From: Thalassocella blandensis
Lineage (GTDB): Bacteria > Pseudomonadota > Gammaproteobacteria > Pseudomonadales > Cellvibrionaceae
Assembly (NCBI GenBank): GCA_902141825.1
Contig: CABFPG010000003.1
Span: forward strand, 620,001 to 684,000
Length of the DNA: 64,000 bases
Direction: 5' to 3'
Shown here: in pieces, positions 34,256-43,754 of the stretch
How the letters are laid out: every line of letters starts with the position of its first letter
Numbering within the stretch: the first letter of the stretch is position 1
Notes under the pieces: model-generated
The model's database searches: none
What the model was told of the DNA's origin: nothing
Seen by the model: the letters and a program-made list of their open reading frames with translations, nothing else
Translations under genes and position numbers: made by a program

Positions 34256-35440
34256 TTAAAAATTGGCATCGGTACGCCGCACGACCTGCAGGTCAGCCCC
34301 GCCATTTTGCCCTTTCGTACGCTTAATCAGGCTCTTGCCATTGCGCACGTAATCATCACCTATACCAACCTCACCATAGAACAGAAAATAACTGCTCTCG
34401 AAAACTCCGAAGAGATTCTTATCAATACCGAGCGTGTTGTTATTCATCCACACCGGCGGGATTAAAGAATCCGCTTCCATGTCTTCCATACTTTCGTATT
34501 CCCCCGCGGCAATTGCACTCGCAATTTCCTGTCCGGTTTCTTCAGGCAAAGGCAGCATATCGCACCCCTCTGTCACACCTATCGAGCGCAATAATGGCGC
34601 CTTTGCCGTATTTAAATTGATTTTATTCGTTATCCCTTGCTCACCACCGTTTGCCTGTCGATTATCGGTTGGCAAGGCCACCACGTAAGGTAGCAATCCG
34701 CGGTATATCTCCGCCGTTACACCTTTAATTTGCTGCAACTCCGACACGCTGATCATTTGCAAGTTGGCAATAGTCGTCGGCGGTGTTAAGCCTTCATAAT
34801 AATTTGACTCTGCTCCACCGTAGCCACTGATTTCAGAGTCATTGTCCAGCCAGTCTATTATCGCCTCGACGATCTCTTCGGCCATCGCCGTTTGCAGATA
34901 AACAGGCTCTTCATCTTCCGGGCCGGCGATATTAACGGTCTGTAACAATCGAACAAACGTCAGTTGCGCTTCACTGTATTTATCGCAGGTTCCAAACGAA
35001 GTGTTCTGGCAAATACCATTTTCCCGATTGCTGCCATTACTGCACTGATTATCTGGCGGTCGCATTAAATTCAAATTAAAACGACCTTGAGCATCTTCAA
35101 GCCGGCCCTGAACCCAACCGTGATCGGTCGGAAACGGTTGAGCATCCATCGCCCACGGCTCATTTAAATGGTCAGTTTTACTCGTCTCTTCATCTTCGAG
35201 GTCCTGACGAAGAATCGTCATCGCCAGCTGCTCTGCCCCTTCCAGATATGCTTTCGCCTGTACCCCAGCCCAGCGATTGGCACTGCGAGAAATACTCAAC
35301 TCAAAACGCCAACGAATTTCAATGGCAACAGCGGTCACTAACACCACAATCAGCATTGCCATGATTAAAGCAACACCTTTTTGCTTTTCAACAAGCGGTG
35401 GCGTTTTCACTGCTACTTTGGCTTTTGCACTATGCATCAC
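34256..35440 (-). CDS. gspK: type II secretion minor pseudopilin K
   Basis: The 394-residue protein has a prepilin leader and KGVALIMAMLIVVLVTAVAI. As usual for GspK the Glu at mature position 5 is absent. The large globular domain holds cysteines and SAM-like helices (ISVSELQQIKGVTAEIYRGL). GspK caps the pseudopilus tip with GspI and GspJ. It starts 17 bases after gspJ. Confidence 0.96.
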   Translation of the reverse strand: MMHSAKAKVAVKTPPLVEKQKGVALIMAMLIVVLVTAVAIEIRWRFELSISRSANRWAGVQAKAYLEGAEQLAMTILRQDLEDEETSKTDHLNEPWAMDAQPFPTDHGWVQGRLEDAQGRFNLNLMRPPDNQCSNGSNRENGICQNTSFGTCDKYSEAQLTFVRLLQTVNIAGPEDEEPVYLQTAMAEEIVEAIIDWLDNDSEISGYGGAESNYYEGLTPPTTIANLQMISVSELQQIKGVTAEIYRGLLPYVVALPTDNRQANGGEQGITNKINLNTAKAPLLRSIGVTEGCDMLPLPEETGQEIASAIAAGEYESMEDMEADSLIPPVWMNNNTLGIDKNLFGVFESSYFLFYGEVGIGDDYVRNGKSLIKRTKGQNGGADLQVVRRTDANF

Positions 35441-35457
35441 GGCGTATCCAACGTTTG

Positions 35458-36156
35458 CTATTCACCCCGTAATAACGAGTACAAACGGCTGATTTCTTCA
35501 TAACCTTCAAGCTTTATCGTAATCTTCAATGCCAGCGGCATTTTACTGTTTGACTGGTCTTTTAAAGTCCAGCTGTCCAGCCAGGGACCGGAACTAAATG
35601 AATTTGCCCGGTCGGATAAAACGCTGATTTCAAAACTCTCAACACCGTCAACAATTTTTTGTTGCCTTGCCTCATCCTGGTCAACACTTCCGAGGTTGTA
35701 CCAAACATCTCGCCACAATGTCTCATCCTGTAATCGATAACCGACTCGAATGAGCTCCGAACGAGGGAAGTTCATCGGATTTGGATGACCACCACGCAAT
35801 AGCACCATGCTGTAATCACCATTGCGCTCGATCAAAAGCGGTAAAATCAATTCGCCGCTGCCCGGCCCCAACATTTGTTTTCGTTCATAGCTCAGGTTGT
35901 TTTTCAAATCTGTTTCAAGCAACAACCAGGCACGATCTACTCGGGCCATTTCTTTTAACTTTGCTTCCACAACATCTTTTGAAGCAATGGTAATACTCAA
36001 AGTCTGATAAGAGATGGTAGCGATTACAGCAAGAATGGAAACTGCTACCATCACCTCGATAAGCGTTAAACCTTGCACGCGTCGTTTTGTGCAATTGCGC
36101 TCTAAATCTCTTCTTACAGCTGGAGATCGTGTGATTAAAGGCTTAGGTCTGTTCAT
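35458..36156 (-). CDS. gspJ: type II secretion minor pseudopilin J
   Basis: The 232-residue protein has a long basic leader (29 residues), the cleavage motif QGLTLIEVMVAVSILAVI and a GspJ-type globular domain (VGYRLQDETLWRDVWYNL). It is part of the tip complex. The start overlaps the end of gspI by 14 bases. Confidence 0.96.
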   Translation of the reverse strand: MNRPKPLITRSPAVRRDLERNCTKRRVQGLTLIEVMVAVSILAVIATISYQTLSITIASKDVVEAKLKEMARVDRAWLLLETDLKNNLSYERKQMLGPGSGELILPLLIERNGDYSMVLLRGGHPNPMNFPRSELIRVGYRLQDETLWRDVWYNLGSVDQDEARQQKIVDGVESFEISVLSDRANSFSSGPWLDSWTLKDQSNSKMPLALKITIKLEGYEEISRLYSLLRGE

Positions 36157-36535
36157 ACAAAAAGCCCGACAGGGTTACCAGCATTTCATCTTCACTTAAG
36201 CCGACAGAAACTTCCATACGATACATATGTTCAATTTCCGTCTCTTCTGTCTCCACTTTCCAGAACCAGCGAACACCAGCATATTCTTCTGTGTCCTGCT
36301 GTTTTCTTTTTTTCACCACATCGCCCTGCAACTGCTGTGTCAGGGTCATTTCCTGCATTTTATTTTCGGCAAACCAGTAGGCGTATGTTTTTGTATTAAT
36401 ATGCCCGGTGTGATCCATAATTCCCTGCATATTGAGTACAAGTGCCGGCAAAGCAACCCCCACCACGGCTAACGCAACCAACACCTCAATTAAGGTGAAA
36501 CCACGGGAACGATGTCGTGCTGGCAATTTAGTCAT
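36143..36535 (-). CDS. gspI: type II secretion minor pseudopilin I
   Basis: The ATG at 36535 overlaps the gspH stop and gives 130 residues, the usual GspI length; an ATG at 36553 is also possible. The leader ends in RGFTLIEVLVALAVVGVALP, and the small domain has the NKMQEMTLTQQ segment typical of GspI. Confidence 0.93.
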   Translation of the reverse strand: MTKLPARHRSRGFTLIEVLVALAVVGVALPALVLNMQGIMDHTGHINTKTYAYWFAENKMQEMTLTQQLQGDVVKKRKQQDTEEYAGVRWFWKVETEETEIEHMYRMEVSVGLSEDEMLVTLSGFLYEQT

Positions 36536-37100
36536 AGCGCTCAAGCAATTCATCTCGTTCTTTCTCTGCCTCTTCTCGTTCTTTCCACACCACCTGCCCC
36601 CAGACATTTACCATGACCGTTTGGCTCTCACCGGGCAGCTCTTCATGTGAAAATTCAATTTCAAAGGGTGTTACTTCACCACTGGGATAAAACGCCAGTA
36701 TAGGTTCTTTTATTTCCGGTTCTTTTTTATGCTTCCACTGCATCTCATCAATAATTACTCTTAAATCGACTTCAACCGGAAACTCCATTTGATCAACATT
36801 TGGTAATGCCTGCCAACCTTGCGCAGTCATTTTTTGCCAGCGGTATAACCAGCCCTGATCCAAAGGATTGTCTCGCCACTCTCTGGGCTCCAAAATCAAC
36901 CCGATAGGTTCGCCGTCGAGCAAAGCCAGCTCTTGAATGTGATCGGATATAACCACGAACTTTTCAATTGCCGTGTTCATTTCCTTTTTTGGTCCACCAG
37001 TGGAAACAAATGCGGTCGTCGCGCCGGCCATGATGCCGACTATCATGACCACCACCAGTATTTCTATCAGGGTGAAGCCCGAGTTGCTTTTCATTCCCAC
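36528..37100 (-). CDS. gspH: type II secretion minor pseudopilin H
   Basis: The 190-residue protein has a short leader (MGMKSNSG) and FTLIEILVVVMIVGIMAGA, then a GspH-type beta domain (EPIGLILEPREWRDNPLDQG). It links the tip to the GspG filament. The C-terminus is unusually charged (EREEAEKERDELLERYD). Confidence 0.95.
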   Translation of the reverse strand: MGMKSNSGFTLIEILVVVMIVGIMAGATTAFVSTGGPKKEMNTAIEKFVVISDHIQELALLDGEPIGLILEPREWRDNPLDQGWLYRWQKMTAQGWQALPNVDQMEFPVEVDLRVIIDEMQWKHKKEPEIKEPILAFYPSGEVTPFEIEFSHEELPGESQTVMVNVWGQVVWKEREEAEKERDELLERYD

Positions 37101-37184
37101 ATTCTCATAGCGGCTGTCTCATCACAATTGTTTAGCTGACTGACTACCGTCTGGCGCACTCTCTTTCCAATCGGTGAAAGAGAA

Positions 37185-37640
37185 TTAACCTTCACCTTTT
37201 CCTGTGTCCCAGTTAGTGATATCAGCGGCGTCATCAACACCACCACGAACACCGTCGGCACCCAGGGTATAAATTTCATAAGGCTTGCCTTCACCAGGGC
37301 TAAGGTAAAGATACTCATTGCCCCAAGGATCTAATGGTAACTCTGGCAAATAACCGTCTTTACGCCAGTTTTTTGGCGAAGGATCGCTCGATGGCATCGA
37401 TACCAATGCTTCAAGGCCCTGCTCTGATGTTGGATATATAAAGTTGTCCAGTTTGTACATCTTTAACGCGGTTTCAATACTTTTAAAGTCTGCCTGAACA
37501 CGCTCGCCCTGAGCAGTGCCCAATGCACCGATAACCTGAGGACCGATTGCAGCGGCCAACAATCCCATAATGACCACAACCACCATGATTTCGATTAAGC
37601 TGAAACCTTGTTGTTTTTGCAAAGTGCTGTTTCTGTTCAT
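37185..37640 (-). CDS. gspG: type II secretion major pseudopilin G
   Basis: The 151-residue protein has a leader ending QQG, FSLIEIMVVVVIMGLLAAAI and the conserved GspG core (LKMYKLDNFIYPTSEQGLEA, then YLPELPLDPWGNEYLYL), with the calcium-loop segment GADGVRGGVDDAADI. It is the main subunit of the pseudopilus. An 84-base gap separates it from gspH. Confidence 0.98.
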   Translation of the reverse strand: MNRNSTLQKQQGFSLIEIMVVVVIMGLLAAAIGPQVIGALGTAQGERVQADFKSIETALKMYKLDNFIYPTSEQGLEALVSMPSSDPSPKNWRKDGYLPELPLDPWGNEYLYLSPGEGKPYEIYTLGADGVRGGVDDAADITNWDTGKGEG

Positions 37641-37687
37641 CGTATTTTCACTCTTAAATATATGTGTTACATCAAAGGTTAGATTTA

Positions 37688-38923
37688 TTAACCCACCATT
37701 TGGTTCATGCTGAAAATCGGCAATAGAATTGCCATTACAATCGCCGTTACCGTCCCCCCCATGAAAATAATCATGGCCGGCTCCAACAACCCCATCATCG
37801 TATTTAACGAGAATTCAAGCTCTCTTTCCTGGTTACGTGCAGCGTGCATTAACTGCTCTGACAACTTACCGCTGGACTCACCGGATGCGACCATCTGCAC
37901 CAGCAATGGAGGGAATATTTCCACCTGGTCCAGCGCTCGGCTGAAGCTGGTACCTTCCTGTACCGACATGGCAACCTCTCCGGCGGCCTTTTGCAGTTCA
38001 ATATTACTCAACACCTGCCCAGCAATTTTTAAAGACTCAAGCAGGGGAACGCCACTGTTCACCAGAAGCCCCAATGTGCTGGCATAACGCGCACATTCTG
38101 ATTGCATAATCAAATTGCCAATCAGCGGCAACTTGAGCTTGGTGCGATGCCAGGCCCGCCTGCGTGAAGGGTGATTCACAGCCCATCGGAATAACGCAAA
38201 CAAACCGATCAATATCAATAACAGGAAGATACCGTAATTCACCATGAAATCACTGGTGGCGATTAACACTTTGGTTATTGCCGGTAATTCCATTTTATTG
38301 CGCTCAAACATGCTGATCAGGTTTGGCACCACCTTCACCATCATGATGGTAATTACCGCCACACATACCACCACCATCACAATGGGGTATACCATGGCTG
38401 ATTTTAATTTCTGCTGCGTATCCTGACTGCGCTCGGTGTAATCAGCCAACTGCTCCAACACCGGCCCCAGATAACCCGAGGATTCACCTGCGCGTATCAT
38501 GGCGCGGTATAGGCCATCAAACACTTTGGGCAGTTCCGACATTGCCTGCGCCAGACTCAAGCCCTCAAGTACGCGTGAGCGCACCTGTAAAATAATGGTT
38601 TTTACTTGAGGTTTACGTGACTGTTTGGCGGTTCCGGCCAGAACTTCGTCGAGTGGCAGTCCACTGAGAACCAGCGATGCCAACTGACGTGTGACCAACG
38701 ATACATCTCGGTGACTCATTTTCGGGCCGCCAAGATTTGCAAAAAAACCGCCACCGCCAGCATCATTACCAGCAGGCCCTTTTTTGCGCGAAGATTTCAC
38801 TTCAAGGGGTTTAAGTTGTCGGCCGCGAAGCTGTGTACGAATATGTCGTTCGGAGTCGCCTTCTAGAACACCTTTGACTTTTTTGCCTTTCGGGTCGAGG
38901 GCTACGTAAGTATATGCCGCCAT
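37688..38923 (-). CDS. gspF: type II secretion inner-membrane protein F
   Basis: The 411-residue polytopic protein begins AAYTYVALDPKGKKVKGVLE and has two GspF domains (about 75-195 and 275-400; RAGESSGYLGPVLEQLADYT and MVASGESSGKLSEQLMHAA) with three transmembrane helices. It forms the core of the assembly platform and contacts the GspE ATPase. It starts 9 bases after gspE. Confidence 0.98.
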   Translation of the reverse strand: MAAYTYVALDPKGKKVKGVLEGDSERHIRTQLRGRQLKPLEVKSSRKKGPAGNDAGGGGFFANLGGPKMSHRDVSLVTRQLASLVLSGLPLDEVLAGTAKQSRKPQVKTIILQVRSRVLEGLSLAQAMSELPKVFDGLYRAMIRAGESSGYLGPVLEQLADYTERSQDTQQKLKSAMVYPIVMVVVCVAVITIMMVKVVPNLISMFERNKMELPAITKVLIATSDFMVNYGIFLLLILIGLFALFRWAVNHPSRRRAWHRTKLKLPLIGNLIMQSECARYASTLGLLVNSGVPLLESLKIAGQVLSNIELQKAAGEVAMSVQEGTSFSRALDQVEIFPPLLVQMVASGESSGKLSEQLMHAARNQERELEFSLNTMMGLLEPAMIIFMGGTVTAIVMAILLPIFSMNQMVG

Positions 38924-38932
38924 GCTGCTACC

Positions 38933-40399
38933 TTAGTGTGTTGCCGTTACCCGCAACACCTCCTCCACACTGGTCAACCCCTGCAGCACTTTATCGCGGC
39001 CATCTTCATCGATGGACTTACTGGATTTGCGCGCGTGAGCAACCATTTTCTGTTCACCCGCACCTTCATGAATCAGGAGGCGAAGTTCGTCGTCTACCGA
39101 GATCAGTTCGTATATCCCGGTTCGACCACGATAACCATTGTGGTGGCAAGCATCACAGCCAACCGCTTCGTATACTTCAGTCCCTTCCGGAATTCCAAGG
39201 CGCATAGCTTCAGATTCCGTAGCGGGATGTGGGCGTTTACAATCAGGACACAACAAGCGCACAAGGCGCTGCGCCATTAACCCTTCCAGACTGGAAGATA
39301 ACAGGAAGGGTTCTACCCCCATGTCCTGCAAACGCGTAACGGCACCTATCGCCGTATTGGTATGCAGTGTGGATAACACCAAGTGACCCGTCAAACTGGC
39401 CTGTACGGCAATGGCCGCCGTCTCCTGGTCACGAATCTCACCGATCATCACTACGTCCGGGTCCTGACGAAGAATCGCCCTCAAAGCCCGGGCAAAGGTC
39501 ATATCCACTTTGGTGTTTACTTGAGTCTGCCCAATACCGGGCAAGTTATATTCGATTGGGTCTTCCACCGTCATGATATTGCGTGTGCGAGAGTTCAAAT
39601 GACTCAGGCCGGAATACAACGATGTTGTTTTACCGGAACCCGTCGGCCCCGTCACCAGAATAATACCGTGTGGTTTGGACAAACCACTTTCAAAACGCTG
39701 CTGCACCAGTGTGGGCATATTTAACTGCGACAATGACAATTGACCTGCTGCCTGATCCAAAAGACGCAGCACCACACGCTCGCCATGAGCGGAAGGTAAA
39801 GTAGATACACGGATATCAACCGCATGACCGGCAATTTTTACGGAAATACGACCATCTTGTGGAATACGTTTTTCAGCAATATCCATTCGCGCCATGACTT
39901 TTAGACGAGACACCAATACCGGAGCAAGTACCGGCTTGGGGGATAAAACCTCTTTCAACACACCGTCAGTACGGAAGCGAATGGACACTCGATCTTCGTA
40001 GGGCTCTACGTGAATATCCGATACCTTTTCCTGAATTGCCTGCGAAATCACCGCGTTAATCAAACGAATAACCGGTGCATCTCCTTCGCCGGCAAGCAGC
40101 TCGCCATCTTCAATGTCTTCCGCCAGAGCTGTCAGGTCAAACTCAGCCCCCATGTCTTCCACTGCTTGCTGGGCTTCACCGTCACTGCTTTGATAGTACT
40201 TGGTCAGCTTGGCTTTAAACTCTGCAGTCTCCAGCTCAATCAGCTGTAGCGGGTGTCCGAGAAAGCGACGCAGTTCAATCAGAGTTTTGGCTGACACTTC
40301 TTCAGTGTGTAAAACCACACCTTCGTCGAGCATCACATGATTCGCCGAAGCGTAAGCAAACGGCAGTCGCGCGTGCTTTATTTCCGCTTCTTCACTCAC
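38933..40399 (-). CDS. gspE: type II secretion ATPase E
   Basis: The 488-residue ATPase has a GspE N-terminal domain, Walker A (GPTGSGKTTSLYSGL), an Asp box (MTVEDPIEYNLPG), Walker B (DPDVVMIGEIRD), the His box (LVLSTLHTNTAIGAV) and a four-Cys zinc site (CPDCKRP with CDACHHNGYRGRTG). It powers pseudopilus assembly from the cytoplasm. The start overlaps gspD by 4 bases. Confidence 0.98.
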   Translation of the reverse strand: MSEEAEIKHARLPFAYASANHVMLDEGVVLHTEEVSAKTLIELRRFLGHPLQLIELETAEFKAKLTKYYQSSDGEAQQAVEDMGAEFDLTALAEDIEDGELLAGEGDAPVIRLINAVISQAIQEKVSDIHVEPYEDRVSIRFRTDGVLKEVLSPKPVLAPVLVSRLKVMARMDIAEKRIPQDGRISVKIAGHAVDIRVSTLPSAHGERVVLRLLDQAAGQLSLSQLNMPTLVQQRFESGLSKPHGIILVTGPTGSGKTTSLYSGLSHLNSRTRNIMTVEDPIEYNLPGIGQTQVNTKVDMTFARALRAILRQDPDVVMIGEIRDQETAAIAVQASLTGHLVLSTLHTNTAIGAVTRLQDMGVEPFLLSSSLEGLMAQRLVRLLCPDCKRPHPATESEAMRLGIPEGTEVYEAVGCDACHHNGYRGRTGIYELISVDDELRLLIHEGAGEQKMVAHARKSSKSIDEDGRDKVLQGLTSVEEVLRVTATH

Positions 40400-42414
40400 T
40401 GCTCATCTTCCTCTTCGAATTTTTGCTTGTCGGTCTTCTGTTCATTTATCGCTTCCTGAACATAAGCTTCCATATCCGGAAGGACTTGTAATTTCTCGTC
40501 ACTCAACATGCGTAAACCGACATCTTTGGCTTGTTGCTGTAGATCCTGGATATAGCGATACTTTTCAGCTGTTGCGCCATAAAGCGTTTCATCATTGCGA
40601 ATAATTTTTGCTCGCAGGAATACCATCAAATTAGACTTGCGGTGCGAAGTGGATTGCACCTTAAAGAAATTACCCAGCACAGGAATACTGCCCAGCAGTG
40701 GTACACGGCGCTCACCGTCGGAAATTTCATCTTTAATCAAACCACCCAGAACAATCGTCTGGTTATCACCCGCCAGAATTTGCGTGGTGATGGTACTCTG
40801 GTTAGTAATCAAGTCCGCAGAACCTGCCACACCTTCAGAAAGGCTCGATACCTCCTGCGAGATATCCAACAGAATTTTATTCCCTTCGTTCACTTGCGGA
40901 GTAACAGTCAGAGAAATACCCACGTCTTCACGCTGAATGGTAGTAAACGGGTTACCAATATTGCCGCCGGTATTGCCACCTGTGCTTGAGTAGCTGCCCG
41001 TTCTGAAAGGCACATTCTGACCAACAGAAATCGTCGCTTCCTGGTTGTCCATGGTTAACAACGAAGGCGTAGAAAGAATATTCGCTTTATTGTTGTTGCG
41101 CACCGCGGAAAGAATAACGGCAAAGTTATCGTTCCCGTTCAGCCCTGCAAATCCTAGAATTTGCCCTTGGTTTCCAGCGATACCACCGGCCAGATTAGCT
41201 AAACCACTGGTATCTGTTCCGCCATCAGTAGAGCCACCAAGCAGGCCGGTCGCAACGGAAAGTTTGGTTGTATCACCTGCAGAAGAACCACCGAACTGGC
41301 CTTTCTCAGCGTTGGCAAAAAGCCATTCAACCCCGAGCTGACCTTCATCGTTACCCGTCAACTCCACAATAATGGCTTCCACCAGAACTTGAGCGCGGCG
41401 AATATCCAGGCGATGAACAACGGCCAACAACGAGTTCAACATATCACCCGACGCGGTAATTAATAACGCATTGGTTGCCTCGTCCGCTTCAACAGTTGCC
41501 TGATCATTACCACTGCCTTTAGCTTGCCCTGGCGTCAGCTTTGACATGTTCTGAACCACTTTCGACAAAACTGCTGCAACTTCTTTGGCATCGGCATATT
41601 CAAGGTATACAACACGAACATTGCCAGACTGTTTCTGCGGTACATCCAGAGTACGAATCAGTTGCTTGGCTTTGAGACGCTTCATCTCTTCGCCACTCAA
41701 AATAATAGAGTTATTGCGCGCATCCGGCACCATGATCAAATTATTGGTGGAATGCTGTTGCTTGGCTTCAGGGCTTTCCAGCTTTTGCAGCATAATGACC
41801 ATGTCTTCCGCATCTGCAAATTTTAACGGTACAACTTCGGTCACTGGGGATGCGGCACGGTCAATTTTCTCGATGACTTCATTGACACGGTCGATGTTGG
41901 CACGTGTGTCAGTGATCAAAATTGCATTGCTGGGCGGGTACGCAGCCAGATGAGAGTTTTGCGGCACTAACGGACGCAGTACCGGAATAACTTTGGCTGC
42001 GTCGATATTTTTTAATTGAATAACCTGAGTAATAAACTCGCTGTCGTCCGCAGGAGTTGTCTTGTTTACCGCTGTCGGCGCCGTACGAGCATCTTTCAAA
42101 GGCAGAATACGGACAATGTCCCCTACTTCCACCACGGTGTAATCGCTGATTTCCAGTACTGAGCGAAATAGCGCAAATAATTCTTTTTCGGTTAAAGCCT
42201 CACTCGACATGATTTTGATACGCCCTTTTACACGAGGGTCGATCACCATGGTTTTGCCGGTTACTTCCGCCACAAATTTAATCACTTCCAAAATATCGGA
42301 ATCATTAAACTGTACTGTGTAGGTTGGTTCAGCATCATCCTGCTGAGCCCAAACCGGTTGAGTGCTAGTCATTATTATCAGTGCCATTAATATGGCGCAG
42401 GTTGGCTTTAACAC
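40396..42414 (-). CDS. gspD: type II secretion outer-membrane secretin D
   Basis: The 672-residue protein has a signal peptide ending PVWAQ, an N0 domain (TVQFNDSDILEVIKFVAEVT), N1-N3 domains with KGRIKIMSSEALTEKELFAL, and a secretin core (GQNVPFRTGSY, then TVTPQVNEGNKILLDISQEV and TIVLGGLIKDE). The Gly/Thr-rich stretch near residues 385-420 lies in the usual variable loop. It forms the outer-membrane channel. It lies 3 bases after gspC. Confidence 0.98.
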   Translation of the reverse strand: MLKPTCAILMALIIMTSTQPVWAQQDDAEPTYTVQFNDSDILEVIKFVAEVTGKTMVIDPRVKGRIKIMSSEALTEKELFALFRSVLEISDYTVVEVGDIVRILPLKDARTAPTAVNKTTPADDSEFITQVIQLKNIDAAKVIPVLRPLVPQNSHLAAYPPSNAILITDTRANIDRVNEVIEKIDRAASPVTEVVPLKFADAEDMVIMLQKLESPEAKQQHSTNNLIMVPDARNNSIILSGEEMKRLKAKQLIRTLDVPQKQSGNVRVVYLEYADAKEVAAVLSKVVQNMSKLTPGQAKGSGNDQATVEADEATNALLITASGDMLNSLLAVVHRLDIRRAQVLVEAIIVELTGNDEGQLGVEWLFANAEKGQFGGSSAGDTTKLSVATGLLGGSTDGGTDTSGLANLAGGIAGNQGQILGFAGLNGNDNFAVILSAVRNNNKANILSTPSLLTMDNQEATISVGQNVPFRTGSYSSTGGNTGGNIGNPFTTIQREDVGISLTVTPQVNEGNKILLDISQEVSSLSEGVAGSADLITNQSTITTQILAGDNQTIVLGGLIKDEISDGERRVPLLGSIPVLGNFFKVQSTSHRKSNLMVFLRAKIIRNDETLYGATAEKYRYIQDLQQQAKDVGLRMLSDEKLQVLPDMEAYVQEAINEQKTDKQKFEEEDEQ

Positions 42415-42417
42415 GCT

Positions 42418-43422
42418 TTATTCACCTAAGCTAATACTTATTGAATGAGTTTGACCATCTCTCAGCACGGTCAATTGTGCTTGAGTAGCAGTCTTCATCG
42501 ATTTATATACACTTCTAATTTGTTTTGGATCGTTGACTTCGATTCCATTTACCGAAGTTACGATGTCATTGGGCTTAAGCCCGACCTGGTTAAACAGTTC
42601 GCGATCTCGTCCGGGACGAATGCGATAACCCACCATTTTACCGCCATCACGATGCACACTGAAACGGACCACGTCGCCCACATTTTTTGGCAACTGGTCA
42701 CGAGTGGCTGTCGTATGGGTGACATTAGAGTTACTTGCGGGGGTATACATGCGATTGCGGGTCATTTGACGCGGCGCAATTGGACCTGGCGTGGCGCGAG
42801 GTCTGGATGACGTCGGGTTCGCCCGACGCGTCACTTTAAAATCTTCTTCGGAATACAACCACAGTGATTCGAAATTTCCACGGTTATCTAAAATTACGCG
42901 TTTTTCTTCCACTTTGGCCAGCTTAACGCCATTGGTGCCTTTGATATCATCACCCACCCGGTACAGAGCCTGCTCACTGCCATCGGCAATGATAGCACTG
43001 CCTTTGGTCGGGTCACTGGTGGCAATAACGCCATGCAATTTGAGATTAAGCTTGGTAGTTTGCGTCGCTTCTACGTCTTCAAGGCTCTCTTCCTGTGCCG
43101 ATTTAATCGCCTCTTCAGAAGCGGTACCGTACACCCCTTCCAAATACTGCATATCGTTATAGGCTACGTTTTTCGTTTCCACTGTCTTGGTCGCCGTTAC
43201 CGGCACTGCCAGTTTGGTGGGCTGAGGGGCTTCAGGGGTTGGAAATACCAGCCAAAATAGTGAAGCGCCACTGTGAACCATCCAGATACAGGACACCACC
43301 AACAGGATATTACGCCAAAAGGAGAGCGGCAGCTGTCTGGCATAATCCAGGCTACTTTGCAGCTTATCGCTGAGATTTCCCACCAGGGGTTGTTGTGTCA
43401 GGTTGCTGGCCGACAAGCTCAA
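42418..43422 (-). CDS. gspC: type II secretion protein C
   Basis: The 334-residue protein has a transmembrane helix (NILLVVSCIWMVHSGASLFW, about residues 38-57), an HR domain (LKLHGVIATSDPTKGSAII, about 125-200), a Pro/Arg/Thr-rich linker and a C-terminal PDZ domain (LFNQVGLKPNDIVTSVNGIE). GspC links the inner-membrane platform to the GspD secretin and helps choose substrates. It is the first gene of the leftward C-to-N operon. Confidence 0.97.
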   Translation of the reverse strand: MSLSASNLTQQPLVGNLSDKLQSSLDYARQLPLSFWRNILLVVSCIWMVHSGASLFWLVFPTPEAPQPTKLAVPVTATKTVETKNVAYNDMQYLEGVYGTASEEAIKSAQEESLEDVEATQTTKLNLKLHGVIATSDPTKGSAIIADGSEQALYRVGDDIKGTNGVKLAKVEEKRVILDNRGNFESLWLYSEEDFKVTRRANPTSSRPRATPGPIAPRQMTRNRMYTPASNSNVTHTTATRDQLPKNVGDVVRFSVHRDGGKMVGYRIRPGRDRELFNQVGLKPNDIVTSVNGIEVNDPKQIRSVYKSMKTATQAQLTVLRDGQTHSISISLGE

Positions 43423-43754
43423 ACTCCAATTACGTCATAATAAAACTATAGTCACCGAAGTTTAGTTTATACATACAAATCCCGTATTGGTACGTCTATT
43501 GCGTTAGCTCCATAGTTATTTCACATTTTTCCGAACTTTTTTCACAAGTTTCGATCATTCCGATTTTGCCACTTTGCATGCCTTTTAAACGACATAAAAA
43601 GCCATGACATAAGACTGTGACTTGACGCACAATACAGCTTTTATCCGCTTGCCGGGGGATAAAAAAACCAAGCTTAAGTTCTACTTGTGGTGGGACTACA
43701 GCCTTTGTATCCTACGCCCTTCAATAATTGGACACATTAGGTAAGTTTTCCCGT
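43423..43754. other. divergent promoter region of the gsp operon and the acidic-protein gene
   Basis: These 332 bases separate gspC (leftward) from the acidic protein gene (rightward). The part nearest gspC is AT-rich and probably holds its promoter. No operator was recognised. Confidence 0.4.
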